Shown here piece after piece: positions 10,512 through 20,353 of a DNA stretch of 64,000 nucleotides (within the stretch, counting starts at the first letter, position 1; each line of letters begins with the position of its first letter). Both the position numbers and the translations under genes were made by a program. Where the stretch lies: positions 32,968 through 96,967 of the forward strand of contig CAJVZC010000001.1 in NCBI GenBank assembly GCA_913019935.1. Reading direction: 5' to 3'. Below the pieces are notes generated by a model, which searched no databases, had not been told where the DNA came from, and worked only from the letters and a program-made list of their open reading frames with translations. This DNA comes from an uncultured Methylococcales bacterium (GTDB lineage Bacteria > Pseudomonadota > Gammaproteobacteria > Methylococcales > Methylomonadaceae).

Positions 10512-10915
10512 GCCATTCAGAAAAGATAACCGTCAAAGATGTTATGAAAACAGCTTTTAGCACCATTAACGGTGATGCAACCGTCAGCGAAGCCTTACTA
10601 TTAATGAAATCATCGAAAACCTCAACAATCATTGTAAATCGGCGCCATGATCATGATGAATTTGGTCTCATAACATCCAGTGATATTGCGCGACAAGTCA
10701 TGGCTAAAAATAGGGCCCCCGATCGCGTTAATGTCTATGAAATTATGGAAACGCCGGTTATCTGTGTTCGGCCTGAAATGGATATTCGATTATGTGCTCG
10801 GTTATTTGCAAACTACAACCTCGTTCGTGCACCCGTTATTGAAAACGATAAGATAATCGGCATGATCAGTCCGAATACCCTGGTCCTTGATGGCTTATAT
10901 AAAATTTATAGCTAG
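10508..10915 (+). CDS. Tandem CBS-domain protein
   Basis: Two CBS motifs: VKDVMKTAFSTINGDATVSEALLLM and VYEIMETPVICVRPEMDIRLCARLF...NYNLVRAPVIENDKIIGMI; overlaps the PII gene. Confidence 0.88.
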   Translation: MSHSEKITVKDVMKTAFSTINGDATVSEALLLMKSSKTSTIIVNRRHDHDEFGLITSSDIARQVMAKNRAPDRVNVYEIMETPVICVRPEMDIRLCARLFANYNLVRAPVIENDKIIGMISPNTLVLDGLYKIYS

Positions 10916-10924
10916 CCAAAACAA

Positions 10925-10966
10925 GCCCGCCCAAGAAGCTACATCCTCAGGCGGGCCTTTCGTTAC
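10925..10966 (+). terminator. Putative rho-independent terminator between convergent genes
   Basis: GCCCGCC (10925-10931) / GGCGGGC (10950-10956) perfect stem then CTTTCGTTACTTT. Confidence 0.6.
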
Positions 10967-11562
10967 TTTAAGGGTCTGTTTTGTGCGTCTCTGTCAATCC
11001 GATGCATTAACATTAAAATTCCCTCCAAAACCCCCCAGACAACGGCAAAACCCAACGTCCCAACCGTTGCGACTATTTGGGCGACACCTAACTTCCAATA
11101 CCCTAAATAGAAACGCCCTGCCCCTAGCCCACCCAGACAGATAGACAAGAACACAGCAAGACGCCGCGACTTAACAGCTTCGCCTTGTGGCCCGGTATAC
11201 TCGCCAATGAGTTCCATCTTAAGAACTTTACCGTATTTCTTATGTACTTCTTCGGCATCAAAGGCCACTAGACAGCCACCATACGGCTGGTTATCCTCAT
11301 GCCAATCAGCCAGCTCAAAGTAATAACTTTTATTATTTTTATCTGTTGAAATTATTCCGGTCTTATTCTTTGAATCATAAGCGGCTATATGCCCTTTATA
11401 ACTATTAATTTCTGAGGCCTTTTCTTTCTTTGGCGATGCATTTTGATCGGATTCCGCGCTTTGTTCTGCCTCCAGATCATCCTGCATTATTTCTTGTTCC
11501 TGAACCACGCTGCTATCCTGCGACCCCTCGCTGCTTTGCTCTTCTTTATCATCAGTTGCCAT
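10963..11562 (-). CDS. Cytoplasmic acidic N-terminus + OB/cold-shock-like domain + TM2 domain membrane protein
   Basis: SYKGHIAAYDSKNKTGIISTDKNNKSYYFEL (CSD-like) and RRLAVFLSICLGGLGAGRFYLGYWKLGVAQIV (TM2 motif). Confidence 0.7.
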   Translation of the reverse strand: MATDDKEEQSSEGSQDSSVVQEQEIMQDDLEAEQSAESDQNASPKKEKASEINSYKGHIAAYDSKNKTGIISTDKNNKSYYFELADWHEDNQPYGGCLVAFDAEEVHKKYGKVLKMELIGEYTGPQGEAVKSRRLAVFLSICLGGLGAGRFYLGYWKLGVAQIVATVGTLGFAVVWGVLEGILMLMHRIDRDAQNRPLK

Positions 11563-11766
11563 AGTTTTTTCACCAACCTTATACTTAAATAATATTTTTT
11601 GTTACACCCGCTGAAGATCGCTTAATCTCCGTCCAACCAGAGACTCGATACGTAAAAGAGACCTACCCTAGCTAACGACTTTTACCTTAGCGTAATTTAA
11701 TCAGGCTTCACTATAACGATGTCAGTCAGGTATAGCAACGAACTAACCATCAAATCTACAAAAAAC

Positions 11767-12279
11767 CTAAGTAATTGTTCGCTGAAGCAGAAAAATCACA
11801 TAATAAGAGCCATAAAAAAACAAAAAGGACAACCCTAAACCAGACACTAATGACCGCGATAATGCATGGCGAAAAATATGCCCCATAACCCCCCAGTGCC
11901 ACAACATAATCACTAATAAAAACAGAAAACCTTTTTCCGGCAACATCTCTGACATTAAAAAGCCCACCACCGGCAGCGAACAAAAGCTAATCAAACTATC
12001 AGCGCTCAACAACGCCGTTAATGTTTGACTAAAACGCTGTGTATTACCAAAAACATACAGCACTCCCCAAGTAAAACCTGCCAACAACCCTAATTGAACA
12101 AAAACCTGTACAAACCCCTTTACCCAATCTGGCGACAACAGCATTAAAACACTGTTTACCGCAATATAAATATAAACTGCAAGCCGCAAATAATCAGGCG
12201 AACGACCCATCGCCTGAGGCCCGTTTCGAAAGCGACAAATACTCAGGGTGGTCAAAAATAACTTTTTAAAAATACCCAT
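11767..12279 (-). CDS. Hypothetical polytopic membrane protein, possibly Yip1-like
   Basis: Several hydrophobic segments; no confident family recognition. Confidence 0.5.
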   Translation of the reverse strand: MGIFKKLFLTTLSICRFRNGPQAMGRSPDYLRLAVYIYIAVNSVLMLLSPDWVKGFVQVFVQLGLLAGFTWGVLYVFGNTQRFSQTLTALLSADSLISFCSLPVVGFLMSEMLPEKGFLFLLVIMLWHWGVMGHIFRHALSRSLVSGLGLSFLFFYGSYYVIFLLQRTIT

Positions 12280-12441
12280 TACTCAAACAAACTCCTCTGT
12301 CTGCAAAAAAACAAAATTAGCCCAAGAGGCTACTGCCATAAATATTAACTTACAATTTTAGTCTGAAATAACCTACCCCACGATAACTCTTTATTCTATA
12401 CTTTGGTTTTTATACATTTTATTGATCTAGAATTATCGATC

Positions 12442-13536
12442 ATGACGCCCTCAGAAAAAAAACTTACCGAGCAAATACAGCGCTTATCAGAAACATTAGA
12501 TCACGTTGGCGCCTATGTCTTTACAAAAGACCAGCAAGGCCGTTATACCTATGCGAATAAAATGGTTTGCGACCTTTTTGAAAGCCCTTTAAATGAAATA
12601 ATTGGTCTAACAGATTCAGCTTTCTTTGATCTATCGACATTCAATCAGTTACAAATAAATGACCGTCGGGTCTTAGACCATGGCGAACACATTGAATCTG
12701 AAGAAAACAATATTATCATTGCTAGCGGTGAATTAAGAACTTATTGGTCCGTCAAGAAGCCGATAAAAAATGACCGCGGCCAGATTATTGGAATGTGTGG
12801 TATTTCAACGGATATCACGGACCGACTTAAGTTGGAAGAAGATCTACTTACCGCCAATCAAACAAAGGATAAATTATTTTCAATCATTGCCCATGACATA
12901 AAAGGTCCTATTGGCTTTATCCTCGGCCTATTTGACGCCAGCCTCCTTAACAAAAACAACCATAAGCCTTCTGAACTATACTCAGCCATATACAATTCTC
13001 TCAACAACATACATAAACTGCTCGGGAATCTTTTATATTGGGCTCGATCTCAAAAAGGCGCACTGAAACCTAAAAAAATAGAGTTCGAAATCGAACCCCA
13101 TTTAAAAGACAGTCAACACGCATTTAATGTCGAAATTAACAATAAAAACATTACCTTCACCGTCAACATAGCACCCGCACTGACCGTTAATGCCGACCTT
13201 TTTATGTTTCAAACTATCATCAGAAACCTACTCCACAATGCGATAAAATTCACCCCTCAGAACGGTACTATCTCAGTAACTGCAGAAAGGGTAGATAACC
13301 ATATCTTAATTAGCATTACCGACACCGGAATTGGCATCGCTACAGCGGTGGCTGAAACACTTTTCACACCCTTTAAAAACCAGCCACTCCAGAATGAAGA
13401 CCTTATTACAAAGGACACCGGGCTTGGCCTTATCCTTTGCAAGGAATTTGTTACCCTTCACAGCGGCACGATAGGTGTTAGCAGTGCTCTTAATAAAGGC
13501 AGTCGATTCTGGTTTACCTTACCGAAAAACACATAA
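12442..13536 (+). CDS. PAS-domain sensor histidine kinase (orphan)
   Basis: PAS (VFTKDQQGRYTYANKMVCDLF), H-box FSIIAHDIKGPIGFILGL, G-box DTGLGLILCKEFV; ATG at 12442 preferred over the track's TTG at 12403. Confidence 0.85.
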   Translation: MTPSEKKLTEQIQRLSETLDHVGAYVFTKDQQGRYTYANKMVCDLFESPLNEIIGLTDSAFFDLSTFNQLQINDRRVLDHGEHIESEENNIIIASGELRTYWSVKKPIKNDRGQIIGMCGISTDITDRLKLEEDLLTANQTKDKLFSIIAHDIKGPIGFILGLFDASLLNKNNHKPSELYSAIYNSLNNIHKLLGNLLYWARSQKGALKPKKIEFEIEPHLKDSQHAFNVEINNKNITFTVNIAPALTVNADLFMFQTIIRNLLHNAIKFTPQNGTISVTAERVDNHILISITDTGIGIATAVAETLFTPFKNQPLQNEDLITKDTGLGLILCKEFVTLHSGTIGVSSALNKGSRFWFTLPKNT

Positions 13537-13626
13537 AAAACTGATACAAAACCTAACGAACGCTGTTATTAAGTTAAACAGAAAGTAAGCCGATCACTGA
13601 ACTTTACCATAACCACAACACCGAAC

Positions 13627-15513
13627 TTACAACCCATCAAAACTTTCCATCTCTTCCGTAATCTCTAACCATCGGTTTTCAGCATCCTGAACCAAAAGAT
13701 CCAATTCACCCTTTCTTTTCAGTATTTTTTTTAACTGCTCTTTTTGAGCCTCCTGATAGATGGTCGCGTCAGACAGTGCTTGTTCTATTTCTGTCTGCTC
13801 CCGGTGAAACCGATCAACCGTCTTTTCAACCTTCAACAAAATATCCCTGAGCGGCTTAAGCTTCTTTCGTTTTTCCGCCTCTATCCGACGCTGGTCTTTA
13901 CGTGAAACACCTTCTTCTATCACCTTCTCTGGGCTATTAATATTTTTCTTATCTTCAACCCAATGTTGATAATCATCAAGATCACCTGAAAAAACTTGTA
14001 CGGTACCCTCGTCAACAAAAATCAATTTATCAGTAACCGAACGAATTAAATGCCGATCATGCGACACAACAATCAGCGCACCCCGGTAGTCTTGCAAGGC
14101 CATACTTAGAGCATGTCGCATCTCTAGGTCAAGATGATTAGTAGGCTCATCAAGTAACAGTAAATTAGGGTTTTGATATACTAATATCGCCAGAACTAAT
14201 CGAGCTTTTTCACCCCCGGAAAAAGGCCGTACCGGGCCCAAAACCTTATCGCCGACAAAATCAAACCCCCCTAAAAAATTTCTTAATTCTTTTTCACTCG
14301 CTAATGGATCCAAATGCTGTAGATGCCACAACGGACTTTCTTCCACGCGCAATTGCTCTAATTGATGCTGCGCAAAGTAACCAATATCTAATGCATCCGC
14401 GCCTTGACGGACACCCGATAAAGTCGCAATCTCACCGGCTAAACATTTAACCAAGGTAGACTTACCGGCACCGTTTTTCCCCAGCAACCCAATTCTATCC
14501 CCCGGGCTAATAAATAAATCAACGGCTTTCAAAATCGTTTTATCCGCGTAACCAATATCTGCCGATTCCAAGGTTAATAATTGATTGGGGATTTTTCCGG
14601 GGTCTTTAAAACTAAAATTAAAAGGCGAATCAACATGCGCTTGGGCAATAAAGTTCATTCGCTCCAATGTTTTAATTCGACTTTGCGCCTGTTTTGCCTT
14701 GGTTGCTTGAACACGAAAACGATCAATAAAACTTTGGATATGCGCAATTTCTTTTTGTTGTTGTTCATAGGCTGCTTGTTGTTGTGCTAACTTCTCAGCA
14801 CGCAACCGTTCAAAAACGGTGTAGTTACCGGTATACATTTGCGCGCTATTCTGTTCAATATGCATAATATGATCAGCAATCGCATCTAAAAAATCACGGT
14901 CATGTGAAATTAACAACAAGGTGCCCGGATACCTTATCAACCAGTCTTGAAGCCAAATAACAGCATCCAGATCAAGATGGTTTGTCGGCTCATCCAACAA
15001 GAGCATGTCCGAACGACTCATTAACGCTTGCGCTAAATTCAAACGCATCCGCCAGCCCCCTGAAAACTCCATCACGGGCCGTGTCTCATCAGTCACCAAA
15101 AACCCTAAACCGTCCATGAGTCGCGATGCTCGACTTTGCGCCGTATAACCACCGATATCATCAAGTTTTACATGAATTTCTGCCTGCTTAATACCGTCAT
15201 TAGCTAACTCAGCATGAGCTAATTGTTCTTGTATTATGCGCAAGCTTCTATCGCCATCAACAATATAATCAATCGCTGTTCTGGAAACAGCTGGCATTTC
15301 TTGTGCAACATGCGCTATTTCAATGCCCTGAGGCATTGATAAATCACCCTCATCTGAATGAATAATATTACGAATCATCGCAAATAAACTGGATTTACCG
15401 GTTCCATTGGCGCCGGTTACTCCCACTTTCTGTCCCTTGTGAATAATGAAAGACAAGCCAGAAAACAACAGCCGTTCTCCACGGCGCAAGCTAATATTTT
15501 TAAAGTTCAGCAC
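13627..15513 (-). CDS. ABC-F family ATP-binding protein (YheS/Uup type)
   Basis: Two Walker A (GANGTGKSSLF, GKNGAGKSTLV), two LLLLDEPTNHLDL, no TM segments. Confidence 0.95.
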   Translation of the reverse strand: MLNFKNISLRRGERLLFSGLSFIIHKGQKVGVTGANGTGKSSLFAMIRNIIHSDEGDLSMPQGIEIAHVAQEMPAVSRTAIDYIVDGDRSLRIIQEQLAHAELANDGIKQAEIHVKLDDIGGYTAQSRASRLMDGLGFLVTDETRPVMEFSGGWRMRLNLAQALMSRSDMLLLDEPTNHLDLDAVIWLQDWLIRYPGTLLLISHDRDFLDAIADHIMHIEQNSAQMYTGNYTVFERLRAEKLAQQQAAYEQQQKEIAHIQSFIDRFRVQATKAKQAQSRIKTLERMNFIAQAHVDSPFNFSFKDPGKIPNQLLTLESADIGYADKTILKAVDLFISPGDRIGLLGKNGAGKSTLVKCLAGEIATLSGVRQGADALDIGYFAQHQLEQLRVEESPLWHLQHLDPLASEKELRNFLGGFDFVGDKVLGPVRPFSGGEKARLVLAILVYQNPNLLLLDEPTNHLDLEMRHALSMALQDYRGALIVVSHDRHLIRSVTDKLIFVDEGTVQVFSGDLDDYQHWVEDKKNINSPEKVIEEGVSRKDQRRIEAEKRKKLKPLRDILLKVEKTVDRFHREQTEIEQALSDATIYQEAQKEQLKKILKRKGELDLLVQDAENRWLEITEEMESFDGL

Positions 15514-15678
15514 TACCTTTCATCCAGTTTACTTAATTAGGGCTCAAACCATAGAACACAACCCTTGGTCGTGTTACATAATAAATCCATGGTAACGATT
15601 CTATTGTGATCAGAAAATATAATCTGTTTAAATACCGACTCAGACCTTAAATACACCTTAATAAGAAGGACCGATATT

Positions 15679-15987
15679 ATGTATATAGCCATCAACCGAT
15701 TTAAAATTAACCGTGGCAAAGAAAATGAATTTGAAACGATGTGGCGAGACAGAGATTCACACTTAGAAGACGTAACGGGCTTTATAAAATTTCATTTGGC
15801 AAAAGGAAATGCGGAACCATCCCATACCCTTTACATTTCTCATAGCACATGGCATTCAAAAGAAGACTTCAGCCAATGGACCAAATCAGAGGCCTTTAGG
15901 TCCGCGCATAAAAACGCGGGGAAAAATAGTGCGGTATATCAGGAACACCCCGTTTTTGAAGGCTTTACTGTTGTCATCGGCAATTAA
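15679..15987 (+). CDS. Antibiotic biosynthesis monooxygenase (ABM) domain protein
   Basis: MYIAINRFKINRGKENEFETMWRDRDSHLEDVTGFIKFHLAKG ... STWHSKEDFSQWTKSEAFRSAH. Confidence 0.85.
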   Translation: MYIAINRFKINRGKENEFETMWRDRDSHLEDVTGFIKFHLAKGNAEPSHTLYISHSTWHSKEDFSQWTKSEAFRSAHKNAGKNSAVYQEHPVFEGFTVVIGN

Positions 15988-16023
15988 AAAAGCAACACCG
16001 TTTTAGCACCGTATTGCTTTTTA
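15986..16023. terminator. Bidirectional terminator between convergent ABM and YcxB-like genes
   Basis: AAAAAGCAA ... TTGCTTTTT perfect arms with A-tract/T-tract on both sides. Confidence 0.65.
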
Positions 16024-16041
16024 AAAAATCACCCATGACCG

Positions 16042-16563
16042 CTAACTATAGCGGTCTATCAACTTATCAGCCTGCTCAGAGAACTTTTCCAAATCCCCTG
16101 ACGTCACAGAACGAACCGGAATAACTAATGCCGTATCGATATCAATATAGATATAAACATATTTTTCACCGTATTCAACACGTAACAATTCCTTCCATGC
16201 CATGGTATTTTCACCCGAAGGCGAGACTTCCACCAATACTTTCGGTTCAATAGTTAATTTATAATGCCCTAAAATATGAGCTTTTTCTTCTTCGCTATAC
16301 TGGCTCCTAAACCGTCTACGCATGTCCCACCGACTAAAATACGGCATACCAAAAACCAACACTAAAGCAAAGACAACCGTAAATAAACCGGTGTATTCAT
16401 CTTTAAGTAAAAGGCCATAAAAAATCCCAATCATAACCAAAATGGCGGGCACAATCCCCTGCCCAAATCGCATTCTTTTTCTGGCTTGTTCACTTCCTGA
16501 AAATCGCTTTTCATTGAAATGGATTAAATCGTCTTCTACTAAATCGTACTCTACTTCAAACAT
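16042..16563 (-). CDS. YcxB-like membrane protein
   Basis: Two TM segments followed by beta-rich C-terminus with MAWKELLRVEYGEKYVYIYIDIDTALVIPVRSV. Confidence 0.6.
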   Translation of the reverse strand: MFEVEYDLVEDDLIHFNEKRFSGSEQARKRMRFGQGIVPAILVMIGIFYGLLLKDEYTGLFTVVFALVLVFGMPYFSRWDMRRRFRSQYSEEEKAHILGHYKLTIEPKVLVEVSPSGENTMAWKELLRVEYGEKYVYIYIDIDTALVIPVRSVTSGDLEKFSEQADKLIDRYS

Positions 16564-16589
16564 AACTATCCCAATAAAATCTTAAAAAA

Positions 16590-17894
16590 CTAGTGCATTT
16601 TAATACGCGCATGCGTACTACGCCTAAACAAATTAGATAACGTTAACATCGCCGTTCGAAAATAACCATGAATAGCTATTTGATGCATTTTATATAACGA
16701 CAAGTAAACTAAACGGGCAATCAGCCCTCCCACGCTCACAGAACCCATCAAATTACCCATTAAACTACCCACCGTTGAATGCCGTCCCAGAGCCACTAAT
16801 GAGCCATAATCACGGTAAACATAATCTATCGTTTCATGCGTACCCTGAACACGGTTAATCAATGTCTTTGCCAAGGTGCTCGCTTGTTGATGCGCGGCTT
16901 GTGCTCGCGGGGGTACAGTTCGGTCATGTCCTGGCCATGGGCAAGCGGCACAATCACCCATTGCAAAAATATCACTATCTTCTGTGGTTTCCAACGTCTG
17001 CTTAACAACCAACTGATTAATCCTATTAACGTCTAAACCGTCTAAATCCGCTAACCAATCAGGACCTTTAATGCCTGCTGCCCAGACTTTAATATCAGCC
17101 AAAACAATATCACCGTTCTTTAAACGCACCCCTTTTTCTGTTACGCCCACCACTTGCTGGCCTAATCTTAATTCTACACCGAGCTTAAGTAACTGCTTAT
17201 GAACGGCTAAAGCCAATTTCTCCGAGAGTGCCGGCAATAAACGAGTTGCCGTATCGATAATCGTTACTTTAACCGTAATGTCATCCAAGCCGTACATTGA
17301 AAATTGTTTCTTAACATCTAAAAGCTCTGCTGATAATTCAACGCCTGTCGCCCCTGCTCCGATAATAGCAATAGACAAACATTTATTTTTACTTTGATCC
17401 TTGGTATGCGTCCGAATATAACGCTCAACTAATCTTTTCTGAAAACGATAAGCCTGATAAGGCGTATCAAGAAATAAACAGTGCTCATTAACGCCACTGA
17501 CATTAAATATATTACTAACGCTACCGACACTAATAACCAATGTGTCGTAATTAAAAACCCGCTTGGGAATAATTTCGTCACCATTTTTTGTGACTGTTGG
17601 ACTCACAAAGATCGCTTTATTTTCTCGATCGAGACCTTCCATACGCCCTAAACGAAACTGGAAATGACAACGATGCGCTTGCGCTAAGTATTCTATTTCA
17701 TCCGCTTCCGCAAAAGAACCGGCAGCCACTTCATGCAACAACGGCTTCCAAATATGCGTATAAGATGCGTCTACTAAGGTAATTTCTGCCTTGTTATTGC
17801 GCCCCAACTTTCGACCTAGACTGGATGCCAGTTCCAAACCTCCGGCGCCACCGCCGACAATAACAATTTTATGAAGCTCTTTTTCACCGGTCAT
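16590..17894 (-). CDS. ndh: Type II NADH dehydrogenase (NAD(P)/FAD-dependent oxidoreductase)
   Basis: IVIVGGGAGGLELASSLG, second dinucleotide motif IAIIGAGATGVELSAEL, DIFAMGDCAACP. Confidence 0.93.
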   Translation of the reverse strand: MTGEKELHKIVIVGGGAGGLELASSLGRKLGRNNKAEITLVDASYTHIWKPLLHEVAAGSFAEADEIEYLAQAHRCHFQFRLGRMEGLDRENKAIFVSPTVTKNGDEIIPKRVFNYDTLVISVGSVSNIFNVSGVNEHCLFLDTPYQAYRFQKRLVERYIRTHTKDQSKNKCLSIAIIGAGATGVELSAELLDVKKQFSMYGLDDITVKVTIIDTATRLLPALSEKLALAVHKQLLKLGVELRLGQQVVGVTEKGVRLKNGDIVLADIKVWAAGIKGPDWLADLDGLDVNRINQLVVKQTLETTEDSDIFAMGDCAACPWPGHDRTVPPRAQAAHQQASTLAKTLINRVQGTHETIDYVYRDYGSLVALGRHSTVGSLMGNLMGSVSVGGLIARLVYLSLYKMHQIAIHGYFRTAMLTLSNLFRRSTHARIKMH

Positions 17895-18098
17895 TTCACT
17901 TTATCCCTTACATGTGCGTAGAACCAACACGCTTTGGCTCTACATAACTGAAATAGCATTATAGCGAATAATGTCATTATTCAGGGCAAAACCATACGTG
18001 TTCTAGCCCCCTAAAACAAGTTCAAACCCTTTTTTCCTGTTACGGACCCTATATTTAGTTATTGGAGGCAGTCATTTAGCTATGGTATTATCATTAAA

Positions 18099-18458
18099 AT
18101 GAAGCGCTTAACATTGAGATATTATTTAGCTACTGCCCTCACTTTTATGGGGCCGTTACAAACTCTGTCTGCACAAACCTTGGCAGAACCCGTACCGCTA
18201 CCTGAGCCACCAGAACTACCACTGCCCGTTCAAAGTGGCGACAACATGGTGGTTCCCGATATTACAATTATTCGGCGCGCTGGCAAAACCATCCATGAAT
18301 ACCGCGTTAACGGTGAGCTCTATAAAGTTAAGATCATACCTGAATACGGCCCGGCCTATTATCTGGTCGATATTGATGGTGATGGCAATATGGAAATGCG
18401 CCATTCTGATCTTGAAAAAGGTTCTCGCCTACCCAAATGGCAACTACTGAGCTGGTAA
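18099..18458 (+). CDS. DUF2782 family secreted protein
   Basis: Signal peptide, then DITIIRRAGKTIHEYRVNGELYKVKIIPEYGPAYYLVDIDGDG. Confidence 0.75.
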   Translation: MKRLTLRYYLATALTFMGPLQTLSAQTLAEPVPLPEPPELPLPVQSGDNMVVPDITIIRRAGKTIHEYRVNGELYKVKIIPEYGPAYYLVDIDGDGNMEMRHSDLEKGSRLPKWQLLSW

Positions 18459-18518
18459 ATGGCCTACGGCTAATTATTTTACGGCCGAAACACTCGCTGC
18501 TTTATTAAAAAACCATTC

Positions 18519-19241
18519 ATGGACTCTGTTATTCCACCAATTTCATTACTCAACTTAGTCATTTCCTTTATCCCAGTTGCACTGGTTTTCGCCTTTTTTG
18601 TTTATTGGTCTCTAGGCATAAAAAAAACCCTTTATGCACTATCTAGAATGTGGCTGCAATTACTTACCATTGGCTATTGCCTAACTTTCCTATTCAACAC
18701 CGAAACGCCGTGGGTGATTGCTGTTGTTTTACTCGTCATGGTTGTGGCCGCCAGTTGGATCTCTTTAAATGAAGTTCAACAGCAACGAAGAGATCTCTTC
18801 TTTAAGGCACTCGCCGCTATTTCACTCGGCGGTGGCATCACACTAGCCATTATAATCTTTGGGGTATTACAATTATCGCCCTGGTTTCAGCCTCAATTCA
18901 TCATCCCTTTGTCAGGAATGATTTTCGCTAATGCAATGAATGCTATCAGCCTTGCGGCCGAAAGATTCAATAACGAACTGGCTCATCAACAAAGCTATCA
19001 ACAAGCCCGTAACATTGCCTTTAGTACTGCTCTTATACCCATAACTAATTCGCTTTTCGCTGTTGGCTTAGTCTCCATACCCGGCATGATGAGTGGACAA
19101 ATATTATCGGGTATTGCGCCTACCATTGCGGCACGTTACCAAATTATGGTTATGTGCATGTTATTTGCCTCAGCGGGTCTATCCACTGCGCTTTTTTTAA
19201 CCCTATGCCGATTTTCTACAAGACAATCTGATAACATATAA
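18519..19241 (+). CDS. fetB: FetB/UPF0014 family ABC permease
   Basis: IIPLSGMIFANAMNAISLA and VGLVSIPGMMSGQILSGIAPTIAARYQIMV match the FetB/YbbM signature. Confidence 0.82.
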   Translation: MDSVIPPISLLNLVISFIPVALVFAFFVYWSLGIKKTLYALSRMWLQLLTIGYCLTFLFNTETPWVIAVVLLVMVVAASWISLNEVQQQRRDLFFKALAAISLGGGITLAIIIFGVLQLSPWFQPQFIIPLSGMIFANAMNAISLAAERFNNELAHQQSYQQARNIAFSTALIPITNSLFAVGLVSIPGMMSGQILSGIAPTIAARYQIMVMCMLFASAGLSTALFLTLCRFSTRQSDNI

Positions 19242-19365
19242 GTCAAACAATAGAATATTGACTGTCAATCATTCGCTCATTGTTTTAACTTATTTTTATG
19301 TGACAATTTGCCCTATCGCTTTGTCAGATTTAATTAGCTAAAATATTTTCTACTAATAGCCATTA

Positions 19366-19398
19366 CTTTAATGGTTTAGTACAAATTAACCATTAAAG
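19366..19398 (+). promoter_or_regulatory. Inverted repeat CTTTAATGGTT / AACCATTAAAG (11-bp arms, 11-bp spacer) directly before the RBS of the 19412 gene
   Basis: Read directly: 19366-19376 and 19388-19398; followed by AGGAGA at 19401. Confidence 0.6.
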
Positions 19399-19411
19399 AC
19401 AGGAGACCCTC

Positions 19412-20344
19412 TTGATCACTTACAAAATAAAAACCTTTACACTGATGATTGGGCTTTGTTTATTACCGCTCGAATGGGTACACGCAAACGCTGCAGGACA
19501 AGATAAAATCCATATCTCTGTGGAAGGCCCTATTACCAAAACAGGCGATTCTTTATTCTCTTTAACGGTGCAGTGGCGCCATAATAATGATAGAACGTAT
19601 GAATCTACTGCCATGGCTTTTATTACTGGCCCTGACACATTGCGCCCAGATACCGCAGTCAGCTCGGCTAAAAAATTAAAATCAGCCATGTATGATGCGC
19701 TTGAAGAACTTTACCCAAACTCACGGGGTGTTAGCGCTGAAAATCCTAAAAAACAACCAGAAGTTACTATCAGCAATAATGCCAATTTTTCATTTACCCG
19801 CGTTACTGCCAGAGACTACGCCAACCAAAAATTGACCTACGACTTAGCCGGACAATCCTTTGGCGCTGCTGCTGTTAATTTCTCTGTTGATATGGTCTAC
19901 TTTGCTGATATTGCCTATATTGACGCTTTTGCCCCACCTAAACAAACTCAAGCAACCGGCGGCGGCATTACCATTAGTATTGATAACGGGCAACCTATCC
20001 ATATTGCAACCAAAAACAAAGACACTCGAACCATAGAAAAAGAACTGGCTGAAGCAATTTCACAAGCGACTTTTAGCAATTTATCTATCATCCCGCACAG
20101 TCGCGGTGGCGGAAAAAGAAACAGTAAAGCCTTTGATGGCGGTGAAATCCAATTTACTCACTTAGCTGCAAACAAAATTACGATTGACTTAAAAGACCCC
20201 AGCCTCGGTGTCTTAACAAAATTTCAATTTAAGGATACCGTAAAAGAACAAGAGAGCGCGTCCTACATTAAATGGATTTTCGCCTTACTTATCTTGATCG
20301 GTGCAGGCTACTTCTTCTACAGTTGGTATAAAGAAACACACTAA
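19412..20344 (+). CDS. Hypothetical exported protein with C-terminal membrane anchor
   Basis: TTG start with good RBS; N-terminal signal sequence, C-terminal TM IKWIFALLILIGAGYFFYSWY; no family recognised. Confidence 0.75.
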   Translation: MITYKIKTFTLMIGLCLLPLEWVHANAAGQDKIHISVEGPITKTGDSLFSLTVQWRHNNDRTYESTAMAFITGPDTLRPDTAVSSAKKLKSAMYDALEELYPNSRGVSAENPKKQPEVTISNNANFSFTRVTARDYANQKLTYDLAGQSFGAAAVNFSVDMVYFADIAYIDAFAPPKQTQATGGGITISIDNGQPIHIATKNKDTRTIEKELAEAISQATFSNLSIIPHSRGGGKRNSKAFDGGEIQFTHLAANKITIDLKDPSLGVLTKFQFKDTVKEQESASYIKWIFALLILIGAGYFFYSWYKETH

Positions 20345-20353
20345 AACGGGCCC

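Noticed and set aside
15555-15575. Imperfect hairpin AACAC-a-ACC-ctt-GGT-c-GTGTT
   Set aside because: Has an internal mismatch and no U-tract; insufficient support as terminator or riboregulator
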